DNA from: an uncultured Draconibacterium sp.
GTDB taxonomy: Bacteria; Bacteroidota; Bacteroidia; Bacteroidales; Prolixibacteraceae
Length of the DNA: 64,000 bases
Direction of reading: 5' to 3'
Assembly (NCBI RefSeq): GCF_963674925.1
Contig: NZ_OY771649.1
Span: forward strand, 868,001 to 932,000
Below the pieces are notes generated by a model that had not been told where the DNA came from, searched no databases, and saw only the letters and a list, made by a program, of their open reading frames with translations. Every line of letters begins with the position of its first letter. The first letter of the stretch is position 1. Of the stretch, positions 52,250 to 61,025 are shown piece by piece. The position numbers and the translations under genes were made by a program.

Positions 52250-54063
52250 TTTTTACGATAGCATTTCACCCATTCAACATCGAAACTGGCTGATGATCCT
52301 GGTAATTTATCAATTACAAGACTTGAAGCATTTAGCTCCAAAGGTTTATTTAAATCGTTGTTGTTCAGCTGCAAAACTTCCTGTTCGTTAATCTTCCAGG
52401 TAAAAATTGCCCCCGATTTCTCGAGCGAGAAAATATAAGCTCCTTGTTTCAGGTTATTGATCTCCAATCCTTCCGATGCTATTTTTCCACTACCGTTCAT
52501 GGTGTAAACACCCAGGATATTTTTTGCTCCCATTTCTACCAGGTTCACACGCGGAACGTTGCTGCCATTGGCAAGGAAAAATGAACTGGCTAACTGTTTA
52601 ACAGGGTTAAAATAAATTTTGGCTTCAACAATTCCATCCTCAAACTGAAAATGTTCACCAGAGCTGATCATTCCTGAAGTGTACTCGAAATCAGCCGGTA
52701 CGAAGCCGGCAGGCATCTGCCAAACCATACCTTCTTTGTTTTCTCTTTTAACCTGAATGCTCAGTTTATTGCCCGTTTGAATGTTCGCGCCATCAGTGAA
52801 AACACTTAAGTCACCAGGCATTGCATAATTTTGTCCCAGCGTTTTTGAAGCTGTTAAAGAGCTTGTCACCCATTTGGTGTCATCCAGTTTTTTATCGGCA
52901 AACGAGTCCTCAAATACAACATCCCAGTTTTTGAAAAAGTCAAAATCACTGCTGTCTTTGTATTTGAAATATTTTACAAATTCCGGTTTCTTCTTATCGG
53001 TTTCGTATTGTTTTAACTTTTGGGCATCTTCAGTTTTCTCCCAGCGTTTTTTGTCTTCCAACCACGCTTTTTGTTTTTTATATTCTGCCGATTCGATTAA
53101 CTCTTTAAGTTCGTTATGTCGTTTTAAGTCAAACGATTCTTTAACGTCGAGGTAGTTTTTGTAGAGTTTCGATTTCTCGTATTTTAATACAAAAGTTACC
53201 ACCGGGTCTGAGGCCAGTTTTTTATAATTTGTGTATTTTTTGTAGGCTTCACTTTTTTCAAACTTCTTCTTGTCTTTTAAAAAGGCAACCTTCTTTTTGA
53301 ATTCTTCGGTGTTTACCTGTTCTTTTAATTCCTTGTAACGCACCAGGTTATGACTTCCGCTAATCTCGTGATATAACTTCAGGTTTTTCGATTTCTCGAA
53401 CTTGAAATAGTTTACCACTGCCGAATCCTTGCTTAAACGGTTAAACTCCTTTTTCTTTTCGCTATCGTTTACGGCTGCAGTTTTTAACTCCTTGTATTGT
53501 TTTAATTTGTCCGAAGCTTCAAATGCCTTGTGTTGTTTCAGTTTTTCCGAACCTTCCAGCTCATTATACGCTTTTATACCGGCCGATTTTTCAAGCTTTT
53601 TTAATTCACTTAAATGCTTCTCTTCTGCCGACCCCTTAAAAACCTGTCCTTTAATTTCCTTTTTATCCTTTTCAAAATCGCCGTCTTTCACGTATTCTTC
53701 AAGGGCATAAAAATCTGCCAGTTTCTGCGATTCTTTTTCTTTCTCATATCGCCCCAGATCAGCGGAACCTTCTACCTTAAAATAATTCTTTATGCGTGCC
53801 GCCTTTTGCAAACGCTGAAATTCCTTTAACTGCTTTTCCTCTTCGCTTCCTTTAAAACTATGCCCTTCAACCTCTTTCTTTTTTGCAGCAAATTCACTGG
53901 AAGTAACATATTTTTCCAACTCTAAAAATGCTTGTAGTTCTTCTGAGTTTTCCGTTTTTAAAAACTCAGCGTAATCGTCGGCTAATTGTTGGCGCTTTTT
54001 CTCGATTACCTCAACCGACTTGATTTTACCTGTAAGTTGAAGTGAAAAAATTTTAAATGACAT
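52246..54063 (-). CDS. Lys/Glu-rich repeat protein with degenerate GH16-like lectin domain
   Basis: A 605-residue protein with no signal peptide. Residues 1 to about 370 are charged repeats built from EKSKxLKxYxELK-like and LEEYV...KGSAEEK units, all predicted alpha-helical. Residues about 377-605 form a concanavalin-like domain resembling GH16 glycosidases (WDVVFEDSF, SGEHFQFEDGIVEAKIYF). The GH16 catalytic signature should read ExDxxE; here it is RVNLVE (about 507-512), so two catalytic acids are replaced and catalysis is doubtful. It starts a two-gene unit with the PAS protein. Novel in arrangement; function unknown. Confidence 0.65.
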   Translation of the reverse strand: MSFKIFSLQLTGKIKSVEVIEKKRQQLADDYAEFLKTENSEELQAFLELEKYVTSSEFAAKKKEVEGHSFKGSEEEKQLKEFQRLQKAARIKNYFKVEGSADLGRYEKEKESQKLADFYALEEYVKDGDFEKDKKEIKGQVFKGSAEEKHLSELKKLEKSAGIKAYNELEGSEKLKQHKAFEASDKLKQYKELKTAAVNDSEKKKEFNRLSKDSAVVNYFKFEKSKNLKLYHEISGSHNLVRYKELKEQVNTEEFKKKVAFLKDKKKFEKSEAYKKYTNYKKLASDPVVTFVLKYEKSKLYKNYLDVKESFDLKRHNELKELIESAEYKKQKAWLEDKKRWEKTEDAQKLKQYETDKKKPEFVKYFKYKDSSDFDFFKNWDVVFEDSFADKKLDDTKWVTSSLTASKTLGQNYAMPGDLSVFTDGANIQTGNKLSIQVKRENKEGMVWQMPAGFVPADFEYTSGMISSGEHFQFEDGIVEAKIYFNPVKQLASSFFLANGSNVPRVNLVEMGAKNILGVYTMNGSGKIASEGLEINNLKQGAYIFSLEKSGAIFTWKINEQEVLQLNNNDLNKPLELNASSLVIDKLPGSSASFDVEWVKCYRKK

Positions 54064-54092
54064 CTGGTTTGCTATTAGATTCGTATTTGTAT

Positions 54093-54100
54093 CAAAAATA
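54093..54100 (-). promoter_or_regulatory. -7 promoter box of the repeat-protein gene
   Basis: TATTTTTG on the minus strand, 29 bases before the ATG at 54063. Confidence 0.5.
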
Positions 54101-54254
54101 AAAATTTAATGGGTTTTTTAGTATTAAAACGTAATATTCTAAGGAATTATCCAATTTTTTGTCGTTCTGTTTAACATATACCATGTTTTTAACAAAATCA
54201 CGAAACAAAAAGAAAAGCTTCGTTCTTAGCTGTTTATATGTTTTCCGCACGGCC

Positions 54255-54286
54255 ATTGGTGTTCCACGTTATTTTAAATAGATTTG
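54255..54286 (+). promoter_or_regulatory. Promoter of the nucleoside phosphorylase gene
   Basis: ATTG (54255-54258), 20 bases, TAGATTTG (54279-54286); ATG at 54308. Confidence 0.55.
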
Positions 54287-54307
54287 GTCGGATAATAAAA
54301 GCAAACA

Positions 54308-55178
54308 ATGATTAAACACTCAGAGCTAATCTTAAATGGTGATGGAAGCATATTCCACTTACATTTAAAACCTGAAAACATCGGCAGGCAAATCATTCTT
54401 GTTGGCGATCCTGCCCGCGTTGATACCATTGCCGGTTTTTTCGACGAAATTGTTTTTACGGTTCAAAACCGTGAATTTAAAACGGTTACCGGATTCTACA
54501 AACAAAAGAAAATCTCTGTTATTTCAACCGGAATCGGCACCGACAATATTGATATTGTGTTAAACGAGCTGGATGCGTTAGTGAATATCGACCTGGAAAC
54601 GCGCAGCGTTAAAAAAAGAATTGAATTCACTTGATATCGTTCGCATTGGCACTTCGGGTGGATTACAAACCGATCTTCCGGTAAACAGTTTTGTGGTTTC
54701 TGAAAAGTCGATCGGGTTCGATGGTTTGCTGAACTATTACGCCAATCGCGAGCAGGTTTGCGATATGGAGTTTGAAGCCGCTTTTCGGAATCATACGCTG
54801 TGGAATGACTCGCTGGCTGCGCCATATACCGTTGATGCCGGACAAAGTTTACTGGATAAATTTTCGGATGAGCGGTTTAAAAAAGGTGTTACCATTTCGG
54901 CACCGGGCTTTTATGCCCCACAAGGCCGGGAGTTGCGCTTACCTTTGGCTTTTCCTCAATTGAACGAGTTGGTAGAAACCTTTTCGTACAAAGATTTGCG
55001 GATAACCAATTTCGAAATGGAAAGCTCAGCCATTTATGGCTTGTCGAAACTGATGGGACATAACGCGCTTACGGTATGTTTAATTATTGCCAACCGCGTA
55101 ACGCTTACCGCCAACGAAAACTACCGCGACGAGATGAAAAAACTAATTAAAGCAGTACTCGATAATTTAAGTAATTAG
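54308..55178 (+). pseudogene. Nucleoside (uridine-like) phosphorylase, split by a frameshift at A7
   Basis: A nucleoside phosphorylase of normal length (about 290 residues) is encoded in two frames. The first part (54308 onward) carries LVGDPARVDTIAGFF and GIGTDNIDIVLNELDAL; the second (from about 54618, one base out of phase) carries IVRIGTSGGLQ, FEMESSAIYGLS and the C-terminal helix. They join at a run of seven A (54611-54617); skipping one A gives a continuous family sequence. The reading frame could be restored by +1 frameshifting or by transcript slippage, or this is a recent mutation or an assembly error. Otherwise intact, with its own promoter. Confidence 0.8.
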
Positions 55179-55180
55179 GC

Positions 55181-56053
55181 ATGAAACAGGAAAGACTTGA
55201 TGCACTAATCACCCTCCTTGATGATCCGGATACAACAGTATTCCAGATGGTTCAACAGGAATTGCTAAAAGAAGACGAAGAGATTATTCCTGCTTTGGAA
55301 AAAAAGTGGGAACAAAGTTTTGATGAGAACAGTCAAAACCGAATTGAAAATATCATTCAAAGCCTTCAGTTTAAAAGAACTTTTAGCGGGCTGAACAACT
55401 GGATCAATCAAACGCCGGGAACGCAAGATCTTTTTGAAGGATTTTGTGCGGTGGATAAATTTCAGTACCCCGATTTGAATCCGTTAAACCTGACCTTAAA
55501 GATTGAAAACCTGCGGAAATCGATCTGGCTGGAACTGAATAACTCGTTGACACTACTTGAAAAGACAACCATATTAAATCACTTCATTTTTAATTTGAAT
55601 GGTTATTCGGTGAATTTGAGCAATCCCAATTCGCCACAAAATTGCTTTTTAAACCAGGTCTTGGATACCAAACGCGGCAATCCGGTTTCGATGAGCATTT
55701 TTTATACGATTATTGCACGCGCCATCGAGCTTCCGGCATATTTGGTTGATTTTCCTAAAAACCCGCTGGTAGCCATTGTAGATGCCGAACTGGCACAAAA
55801 AGTACATGGCTCAACCCGCGATACAGAGGTGCTTTTTTATATCAATCCATCGAATAAAGGCTCTATTACCAGCCGCAAAGAAATTGATTATCACCTGAAA
55901 AGAAACGAATACCAGCCAACAAGACAATATGCCGAGCCGAAACCTGATGTTTTGTTTATACAACGTTTGGTGGAATCGATGCTTGAGGCTTATAATGCCG
56001 TTGGTTATACCGAAAAGGAAGAAAAGATAAAACAGCTGCTTAGCTTGTTTTAG
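55181..56053 (+). CDS. SirB1/transglutaminase-like protein
   Basis: A 290-residue protein with the SirB1-type fold: an N-terminal HEAT-like helical part, then LNHFIFNLNGYSVN, NPNSPQNCFLNQVLDTKRGNPV split across a strand and MSIFYTIIARAIELPAY. SirB1 family proteins carry a transglutaminase-like core (Transglut_core2) and their function is unclear. The gene begins two bases after the phosphorylase stop, so the two are co-transcribed; if the phosphorylase frameshift is real this gene may suffer reduced translation. ATG at 55181. Confidence 0.85.
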   Translation: MKQERLDALITLLDDPDTTVFQMVQQELLKEDEEIIPALEKKWEQSFDENSQNRIENIIQSLQFKRTFSGLNNWINQTPGTQDLFEGFCAVDKFQYPDLNPLNLTLKIENLRKSIWLELNNSLTLLEKTTILNHFIFNLNGYSVNLSNPNSPQNCFLNQVLDTKRGNPVSMSIFYTIIARAIELPAYLVDFPKNPLVAIVDAELAQKVHGSTRDTEVLFYINPSNKGSITSRKEIDYHLKRNEYQPTRQYAEPKPDVLFIQRLVESMLEAYNAVGYTEKEEKIKQLLSLF

Positions 56054-56660
56054 AGGATAATTGAGAATTCCGTTAAAGAAAGAATTTCTTACCCAAGAAG
56101 ATTCAAGATTAGATTGAGCCACCAACCACAGAAAACAGGCTTTGGTCTTATCAGACAGATTCTACTCGTTGGCTTAGCCCAAAGGGTAGACAGAAAATCC
56201 AAGGCTACGCCCGCTTCGCTCGGAAAAGCTACGCTGCAACGGCTAAAATTCCTGAAACTTCCCGATGCTACGATCGAGACATGCAGTCGTACCTCCTCAA
56301 ACAACAGTAATTTTTTAACGCCGTCAATGCTTGTTTTCCGGCTCACCGGACGAGACCAGGCTCTGATGTGGCAGACCATACATCAGTGGACGGCCTCTTT
56401 TGATCTTTGCCCGGAGTTGAAATAAAACCTTAATGAGAGCGGGAAGCTCCGAGGAATCGAGGAGATCACCCGTCCGAATTTTGGTTTTATAAAAACGGAG
56501 GATTAAGAGCAAAAGCAGCCTTGACCTTTTTGCTTCGTTTTTGTGTCAAGACAAAAATGAAGGCCGCCGGCAGGCAGAAAGTTACAGTATCTCTTCTGCT
56601 ATCTCAATATTTTAATCCACCTAGCTTTTAAGAATATTCATTCAAGTGGCAAAATTTTAG
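56054..56660. repeat. Noncoding, mosaic repeat-like region
   Basis: About 600 bases with no convincing gene. It contains several hairpins: CTGATGT-N10-ACATCAG (56363-56386), a 12-bp stem around TTTTTGT-gtcaag-ACAAAAA (56533-56562) and a CCGGCAGGCAG string also found after ribH. Codon-like frames in it (both strands) show no domain. Such strings recur between genes in related genomes (inference). Could be an element remnant or a structured RNA. Confidence 0.45.
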
Positions 56661-56702
56661 ATATAAAAAAACTTCGACCAAACGGTCGAAGTTTTTTTAT
56701 AT
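56661..56702 (-). terminator. Terminator downstream of rny
   Basis: Perfect 19-bp inverted repeat: ATATA7CTTCGACC (56661-56679), loop AAAC, and its complement (56684-56702), with A7/T7 on either side, so it can work in both directions. Confidence 0.9.
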
Positions 56703-56719
56703 CTGTCAATTTGTGCTTA

Positions 56720-58273
56720 TTACTTCGCGTAACTTACTGCACGGGTTTCCCTGATTACAGTAATCTTAATTTGTCCCGGATAAGTCATTTCATCCTGAAT
56801 ACGTTTCGAGATATCGTATGAAAGTTGTTCGGTATCCTGATCGGTCAATTTCTCCGAACCAACAATTACACGTAATTCTCTACCCGCCTGAATAGCGTAT
56901 GTTTTTAATACACCAGGATAAGAAAGAGCCAAATCTTCAAGGTCTTTCAATCGTTTAATGTACGACTCAACCACCTCGCGACGGGCACCCGGACGAGCAC
57001 CGGAAATAGCATCACAAACCTGAACGATTGGTGCAAATAATGATTGCATTTCCACTTCGTCGTGGTGAGCACCAATGGCGTTGCAAATATCCGGTTTCTC
57101 TTTGTATTTCTCGGCCAGTTTCATACCCAGAACTGCGTGTGGCAATTCCGGCTCGTCATCCGGCACTTTACCAATATCGTGTAACAATCCTGCACGTTTA
57201 GCTTTTTTAGGATTTAATCCCAGCTCCGACGCCATTGTAGCACAAAGGTTAGCTACCTCACGCGAGTGTTGCAGCAGGTTTTGTCCGTACGACGAACGGT
57301 ATTTCATTTTACCAACCAGACGAATCAACTCAGGGTGTAAACCATGAATTCCGAGGTCGATGGCAGTACGTTTACCGGTTTCAATAACTTCTTCGTCCAC
57401 CTGTTTTTTCACTTTCTGCACCACTTCTTCAATACGTGCAGGGTGAATACGTCCGTCGGTTACCAACTGGTGTAATGCCAGGCGCGCAATCTCGCGACGT
57501 ACCGGATCGAAAGCTGAAAGTACAATGGCTTCCGGCGTATCATCAACAACAATTTCAACACCGGTAGCAGCTTCAAGTGCACGAATGTTACGTCCTTCGC
57601 GACCAATAATTCGTCCTTTAATCTCGTCGCTTTCGATGTGGAAAATAGTTACAGCATTTTCAATTGCCGTTTCGGTAGCTACACGTTGAATCGATTTTAC
57701 AACGATCTTTTTAGCTTCCTTATTGGCAGTCTGTTTCGCCTCTTCCATTATTTCATTAATGTACGCAACAGCTTCAGTTTTGGCTTCTTCCTGTAACGAT
57801 TCTACCAACTGCTCTTTTGCATCATCAGCCGAAAGTCCTGAAATCTGCTCCAGTTTTTCAAGGTGTTGTTTGTGAACTTTATCAAGCTCTTCGCTTTTGT
57901 GTTCAACACGCTGTAATTGTGTATTCAAATTATCGCGAATAGCTTCCACTTCACGGCGTGTAGTTTCAAATTCTTTTGTTTTGCGATTCAACTCATCACG
58001 ACGTTGATTTAAAGTTGTCTCACGTTGTTTGTACCTGTTCTCCTCCTTCGCTAACTGCGAGTTCCTTTCATTAATGTACTTTTCGTGTTCCGATTTTAAC
58101 TGCAGAAACTTTTCTTTAGCCTGCAATATTTTATCTTTTTTAATCACTTCGGCCTCGGATTTTCCTTCGCCGATAATCCGATTCTTTTTCGCCTTCAGGG
58201 CCTTATCCCACACCAGATAAGCTAAAGCGCCTCCCACAATAAACCCTGCGGCTACACCTATTATTATATCCAT
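56720..58273 (-). CDS. rny: Ribonuclease Y
   Basis: A 517-residue membrane-anchored endoribonuclease starting mRNA decay. N-terminal transmembrane helix (GVAAGFIVGGALAYLVW, 5-21), long charged coiled coil (about 30-200), a KH domain with GRIIGREGRNIRALE, and an HD domain with LLHDIGKVPDDEPELPHAVL. Length is typical. It is the last gene of a minus-strand group (coiled-coil gene, zapA, terminator-like hairpin, rny) and ends at a strong terminator. ATG at 58271-58273. Confidence 0.96.
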   Translation of the reverse strand: MDIIIGVAAGFIVGGALAYLVWDKALKAKKNRIIGEGKSEAEVIKKDKILQAKEKFLQLKSEHEKYINERNSQLAKEENRYKQRETTLNQRRDELNRKTKEFETTRREVEAIRDNLNTQLQRVEHKSEELDKVHKQHLEKLEQISGLSADDAKEQLVESLQEEAKTEAVAYINEIMEEAKQTANKEAKKIVVKSIQRVATETAIENAVTIFHIESDEIKGRIIGREGRNIRALEAATGVEIVVDDTPEAIVLSAFDPVRREIARLALHQLVTDGRIHPARIEEVVQKVKKQVDEEVIETGKRTAIDLGIHGLHPELIRLVGKMKYRSSYGQNLLQHSREVANLCATMASELGLNPKKAKRAGLLHDIGKVPDDEPELPHAVLGMKLAEKYKEKPDICNAIGAHHDEVEMQSLFAPIVQVCDAISGARPGARREVVESYIKRLKDLEDLALSYPGVLKTYAIQAGRELRVIVGSEKLTDQDTEQLSYDISKRIQDEMTYPGQIKITVIRETRAVSYAK

Positions 58274-58293
58274 ATTTCAAATAATTAGTTACT

Positions 58294-58345
58294 AAAAAAC
58301 CCGTAATAAACCTGGTCCTCGTTCGAACCGGCCTAATACGGGCTT
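58294..58345 (-). terminator. Hairpin with T run between zapA and rny
   Basis: Read on the minus strand, CCCGTA pairs with TACGGG, a second stem lies inside (GGCC GGTTC with GGACCAGG, one bulge), and TTTTTT follows at once (58294-58299). Terminator or attenuator ahead of rny. Confidence 0.7.
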
Positions 58346-58367
58346 TGATTATTTATGTATTCAGACT

Positions 58368-58670
58368 TTATTTCTCTCCCTTTTCCTTAAGAAAATCCGA
58401 AATATCATCCTTTATATCCTTTATATCATCAACGAATTGAGAGTAATCCCGGCTCTGTTGCTCTTCAGTGTAACGCAGTGCCACCTGAAATGCAGTCATT
58501 GCCAAAATATCCTGATTGTCGTTATCCTGAAACATCTTCCGAAATGACGAAATCGTTTCTTCAACAATCTTTGCAGCTTTTCGGTATCTCTCTTCTTCGT
58601 CGCGATTGATGTTTAGAGGGTAAACCCGTCCATCAATCTTAATATGTATTCTAAAGTCTTTATCTTTCAA
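58368..58670 (-). CDS. zapA: Cell division protein ZapA
   Basis: A 100-residue ZapA: N-terminal globular part (HIKIDGRVYPLNINRDEEERYRKAAK) and a C-terminal coiled coil (FQVALRYTEEQQSRDYS onward). ZapA binds FtsZ and tethers its filaments at the division site. No ATG is available; the TTG at 58668-58670 starts it four bases after the stop of the preceding coiled-coil gene, so the pair is translationally linked. A hairpin terminator follows. Confidence 0.9.
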   Translation of the reverse strand: MKDKDFRIHIKIDGRVYPLNINRDEEERYRKAAKIVEETISSFRKMFQDNDNQDILAMTAFQVALRYTEEQQSRDYSQFVDDIKDIKDDISDFLKEKGEK

Positions 58671-58674
58671 AACA

Positions 58675-58968
58675 TTACCTGTTTAGTAATGCGATACATT
58701 TATCAATCTCCCGTATCAAAAAGTCAATTCTCTGTTTAGCTTCACCGTTTTCATCCCGTTCAGATAAAATCCGGTTGGCCACTTTTAGTTGCTCGTAACT
58801 CCGACCTAATTCAATCTTTTCATGCTCCATTAATTCAATTTCCTGCTTCAGGTTCTCTACCTGTTCACTCAGCATTTTATTTTTCTGTTCCAATTCGTTA
58901 TATTTTTCGAACAGTTGCTGTGTATTGCGCTTTAAATCATTAAGTAGCAAGTGATCCTCTTCGGTCAT
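58675..58968 (-). CDS. Small coiled-coil protein (ZapB-like)
   Basis: A 97-residue protein that is almost entirely one long charged coiled coil (LFEKYNELEQKNKMLSEQVE and further heptads), with a short conserved-looking C-terminus (RIDFLIREIDKCIALLNR). Position directly before zapA and the architecture suggest a ZapB-like partner linking ZapA to other division proteins; sequence alone does not prove it. ATG at 58966-58968. A TAACTTTG -7 box lies upstream. Confidence 0.7.
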   Translation of the reverse strand: MTEEDHLLLNDLKRNTQQLFEKYNELEQKNKMLSEQVENLKQEIELMEHEKIELGRSYEQLKVANRILSERDENGEAKQRIDFLIREIDKCIALLNR

Positions 58969-58987
58969 TTTAGCTGCATTTCGCGAA

Positions 58988-58995
58988 CAAAGTTA
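58988..58995 (-). promoter_or_regulatory. -7 promoter box of the coiled-coil/zapA operon
   Basis: TAACTTTG on the minus strand, 19 bases before the ATG; no TTTG at the expected spacing. Confidence 0.5.
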
Positions 58996-59115
58996 ACTTT
59001 TTTTCCTGATTGTAAAAGGAAATCAAATCGATTGCATTCTTTTTATGCTAACAAACCTATGTTAGTAGTTTGCAGATGAAGAATGAAGATTACAGAACAA
59101 AGTTAAAAACAGGAC

Positions 59116-59144
59116 TTGCAGCCGTAATAAATTAATTAAATTTG
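59116..59144 (+). promoter_or_regulatory. Candidate promoter of the M23 peptidase gene
   Basis: TTG (59116-59118), 18 bases, TAAATTTG (59137-59144), implying a 160-base leader to the ATG at 59312. Confidence 0.45.
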
Positions 59145-59311
59145 GTGCCTCCAACTAGCCCGGATAATTCATTTGATTCCAGGAATAAACATGTTTTTCC
59201 GGGTTAATCCCGACATCGTTGAGTCCATTTTTGACTATCGAAAATGAGAACGAAACTTTGTCGCATTGAACTGTTTGCTTAGTGGAGATAAATAATACGG
59301 ATTAAACAACG

Positions 59312-61009
59312 ATGAGAACATTTTTTACACCTCTTTTTCTTTTATTAGCCTTGTTTGGGATGGCGCAACAACGCTATTATACCGATCCGCTGAAGATCCC
59401 GTTGCTGCTTAGCGGAAGTTTTGCCGAGCTGCGCAGCAATCATTTTCATTCGGGCATCGACATAAAAACCCAGGGAACAACAGGTTTGCCGGTTTATGCT
59501 GTTGCCGATGGAACGATTTCCCGCATTGTGGTTTCGCCAACGGGTTACGGCAACGCCTTGTATATCGATCATCCCAACGGAACCACTTCGGTTTACGGGC
59601 ATTTAAAAGCTTTTAGTCCTGAAATTGCGAGGTATGTAAAAGATCAGCAATACAGAAAACAATCATTTAGTGTCGACCTCCCCATTCCCTCCTATCTCTT
59701 TTCGGTAAAACAAAATGAAGAGATTGCCAAAAGCGGGAACAGCGGAAGTTCGGGCGGGCCACATCTGCATTTCGAAATTCGCGACACCAGGACCGAAGAG
59801 CCACTAAATCCTTTAAATTTTGGATTTCCGGTGAAAGATAATATTGCCCCGAAAATATTTTCGGTGTTGTTGGTTCCGCTCTCCGATAGTTCGCATGTGG
59901 CTTATTCGCACACGCCAAAAAGTTATCCGGTGGTTTTTTACGAGGGCAAATACCACTTAAAAAACAATCCAATCCTTCCGGTTTGGGGAGAAATTGGTGT
60001 TGCCATACAAACCAACGATTATTTTAACGATACCTACAACAAGTGCGGTATAAACCTCTTGCGTATGTCGTTGAATAACGAAGATCAGTTCTCTTTTTCA
60101 TTGAATCGTTTTTCGTTTAGCGATACGCGTTTTATTAACAGTCATATCGTTTACAGCCAGTACATAACAGCAAAACGCCGTTACATAAAAACCTGGATCG
60201 ATCCGGGAAACAAACTCCCAATTTACACGCACAACGGATCAGAAGGACACATTATTCTCCAAAACGGGCAAAACGGAAAAATTGATATAGAGCTGCAAGA
60301 CTCGTATGGAAATACCTCCTTAATCGACTTTGCTGTTGTGGGTAAGAGTGCAGCTGTAAAAACCGACTCTGTAGGAGGTGAACTATTTGTTTATAACCAT
60401 TTCAATCGTTTTCAAAACGATTCCGTTCGACTGGAAATTCCTACAGGTGCTTTATACGCTGATTTTCATTTTGAATACCACACAGAAAAGGCTTCTCCCG
60501 ATTTTTACTCCGATTATCATTTCCTTCACAACAATACCGTTCCCTTACAGAAAAATGCAACGATTGCTATTCGCACCGACAGTCTTCCAAAGCATCTCGA
60601 ATCGAAAGTTATTATGGCTTACGTTCACCCGGTAACCGGCCAATTCAGCGCTGCCGGTGGCCGTTACGAAAAAGGATGGGTAACAACAGAGACGCGCAAT
60701 CTGGGCGTTTATGCAGTTACGGTCGACACGATTCCGCCGGAAATAACACCATTGAGCATTGCGGACAACACGCTTACTGAGTCGAGCCGGATACGATTTA
60801 AAATTAAGGATGATCTTGCCGGAATAAAAACCATTGAAGGTTTGCTCGATGGGAAATGGGCACTTTTTGAATACGATGCCAAAACAGCCACAATAACCCA
60901 TTATTTCGATAAGGAGCGATTTGAACTGGGGAAAGATCATACCTTCAAATTAACAATTTCCGACTATCGAAATAACAATGCGGTTTATGAAACTCACTTT
61001 TGGAAGTGA
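59312..61009 (+). CDS. M23-family metallopeptidase (LytM-like)
   Basis: A 565-residue secreted protein. Signal peptide 1-18 (ending GMA). The LytM catalytic motifs are seen as NHFHSGIDIK (HxxxD) and GGPHLHFEIR (HxH), which bind zinc in peptidoglycan endopeptidases of the lysostaphin type. Residues about 190-565 form a large beta-rich C-terminal extension not typical of short M23 enzymes. The next gene is anmK, 16 bases downstream, linking it to cell-wall turnover and recycling. ATG at 59312. Confidence 0.9.
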   Translation: MRTFFTPLFLLLALFGMAQQRYYTDPLKIPLLLSGSFAELRSNHFHSGIDIKTQGTTGLPVYAVADGTISRIVVSPTGYGNALYIDHPNGTTSVYGHLKAFSPEIARYVKDQQYRKQSFSVDLPIPSYLFSVKQNEEIAKSGNSGSSGGPHLHFEIRDTRTEEPLNPLNFGFPVKDNIAPKIFSVLLVPLSDSSHVAYSHTPKSYPVVFYEGKYHLKNNPILPVWGEIGVAIQTNDYFNDTYNKCGINLLRMSLNNEDQFSFSLNRFSFSDTRFINSHIVYSQYITAKRRYIKTWIDPGNKLPIYTHNGSEGHIILQNGQNGKIDIELQDSYGNTSLIDFAVVGKSAAVKTDSVGGELFVYNHFNRFQNDSVRLEIPTGALYADFHFEYHTEKASPDFYSDYHFLHNNTVPLQKNATIAIRTDSLPKHLESKVIMAYVHPVTGQFSAAGGRYEKGWVTTETRNLGVYAVTVDTIPPEITPLSIADNTLTESSRIRFKIKDDLAGIKTIEGLLDGKWALFEYDAKTATITHYFDKERFELGKDHTFKLTISDYRNNNAVYETHFWK

Positions 61010-61025
61010 TTAAAATAAAAAGAAA

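Larger units (their letters stand above)
58969..59311. other. Divergent intergenic region before the M23 gene
   Basis: 343 bases. It holds the coiled-coil/zapA promoter, a plus-strand promoter (59116-59144), and a leader with CCCGGA/TCCGGG arms (59159-59164, 59198-59203) around a TTCCAGGAA dyad. The rest shows nothing I recognise. Confidence 0.5.

Noticed and set aside
56089..56425. Open frames of about 100 residues on both strands
   Set aside because: They fall in the hairpin-rich noncoding stretch, overlap each other and show no domain or promoter.
58294..58345. tRNA-like GGTTCGAAC string and possible 6S RNA beside zapA
   Set aside because: There is no cloverleaf, and the structure is too short for 6S RNA; a terminator-like hairpin explains it.
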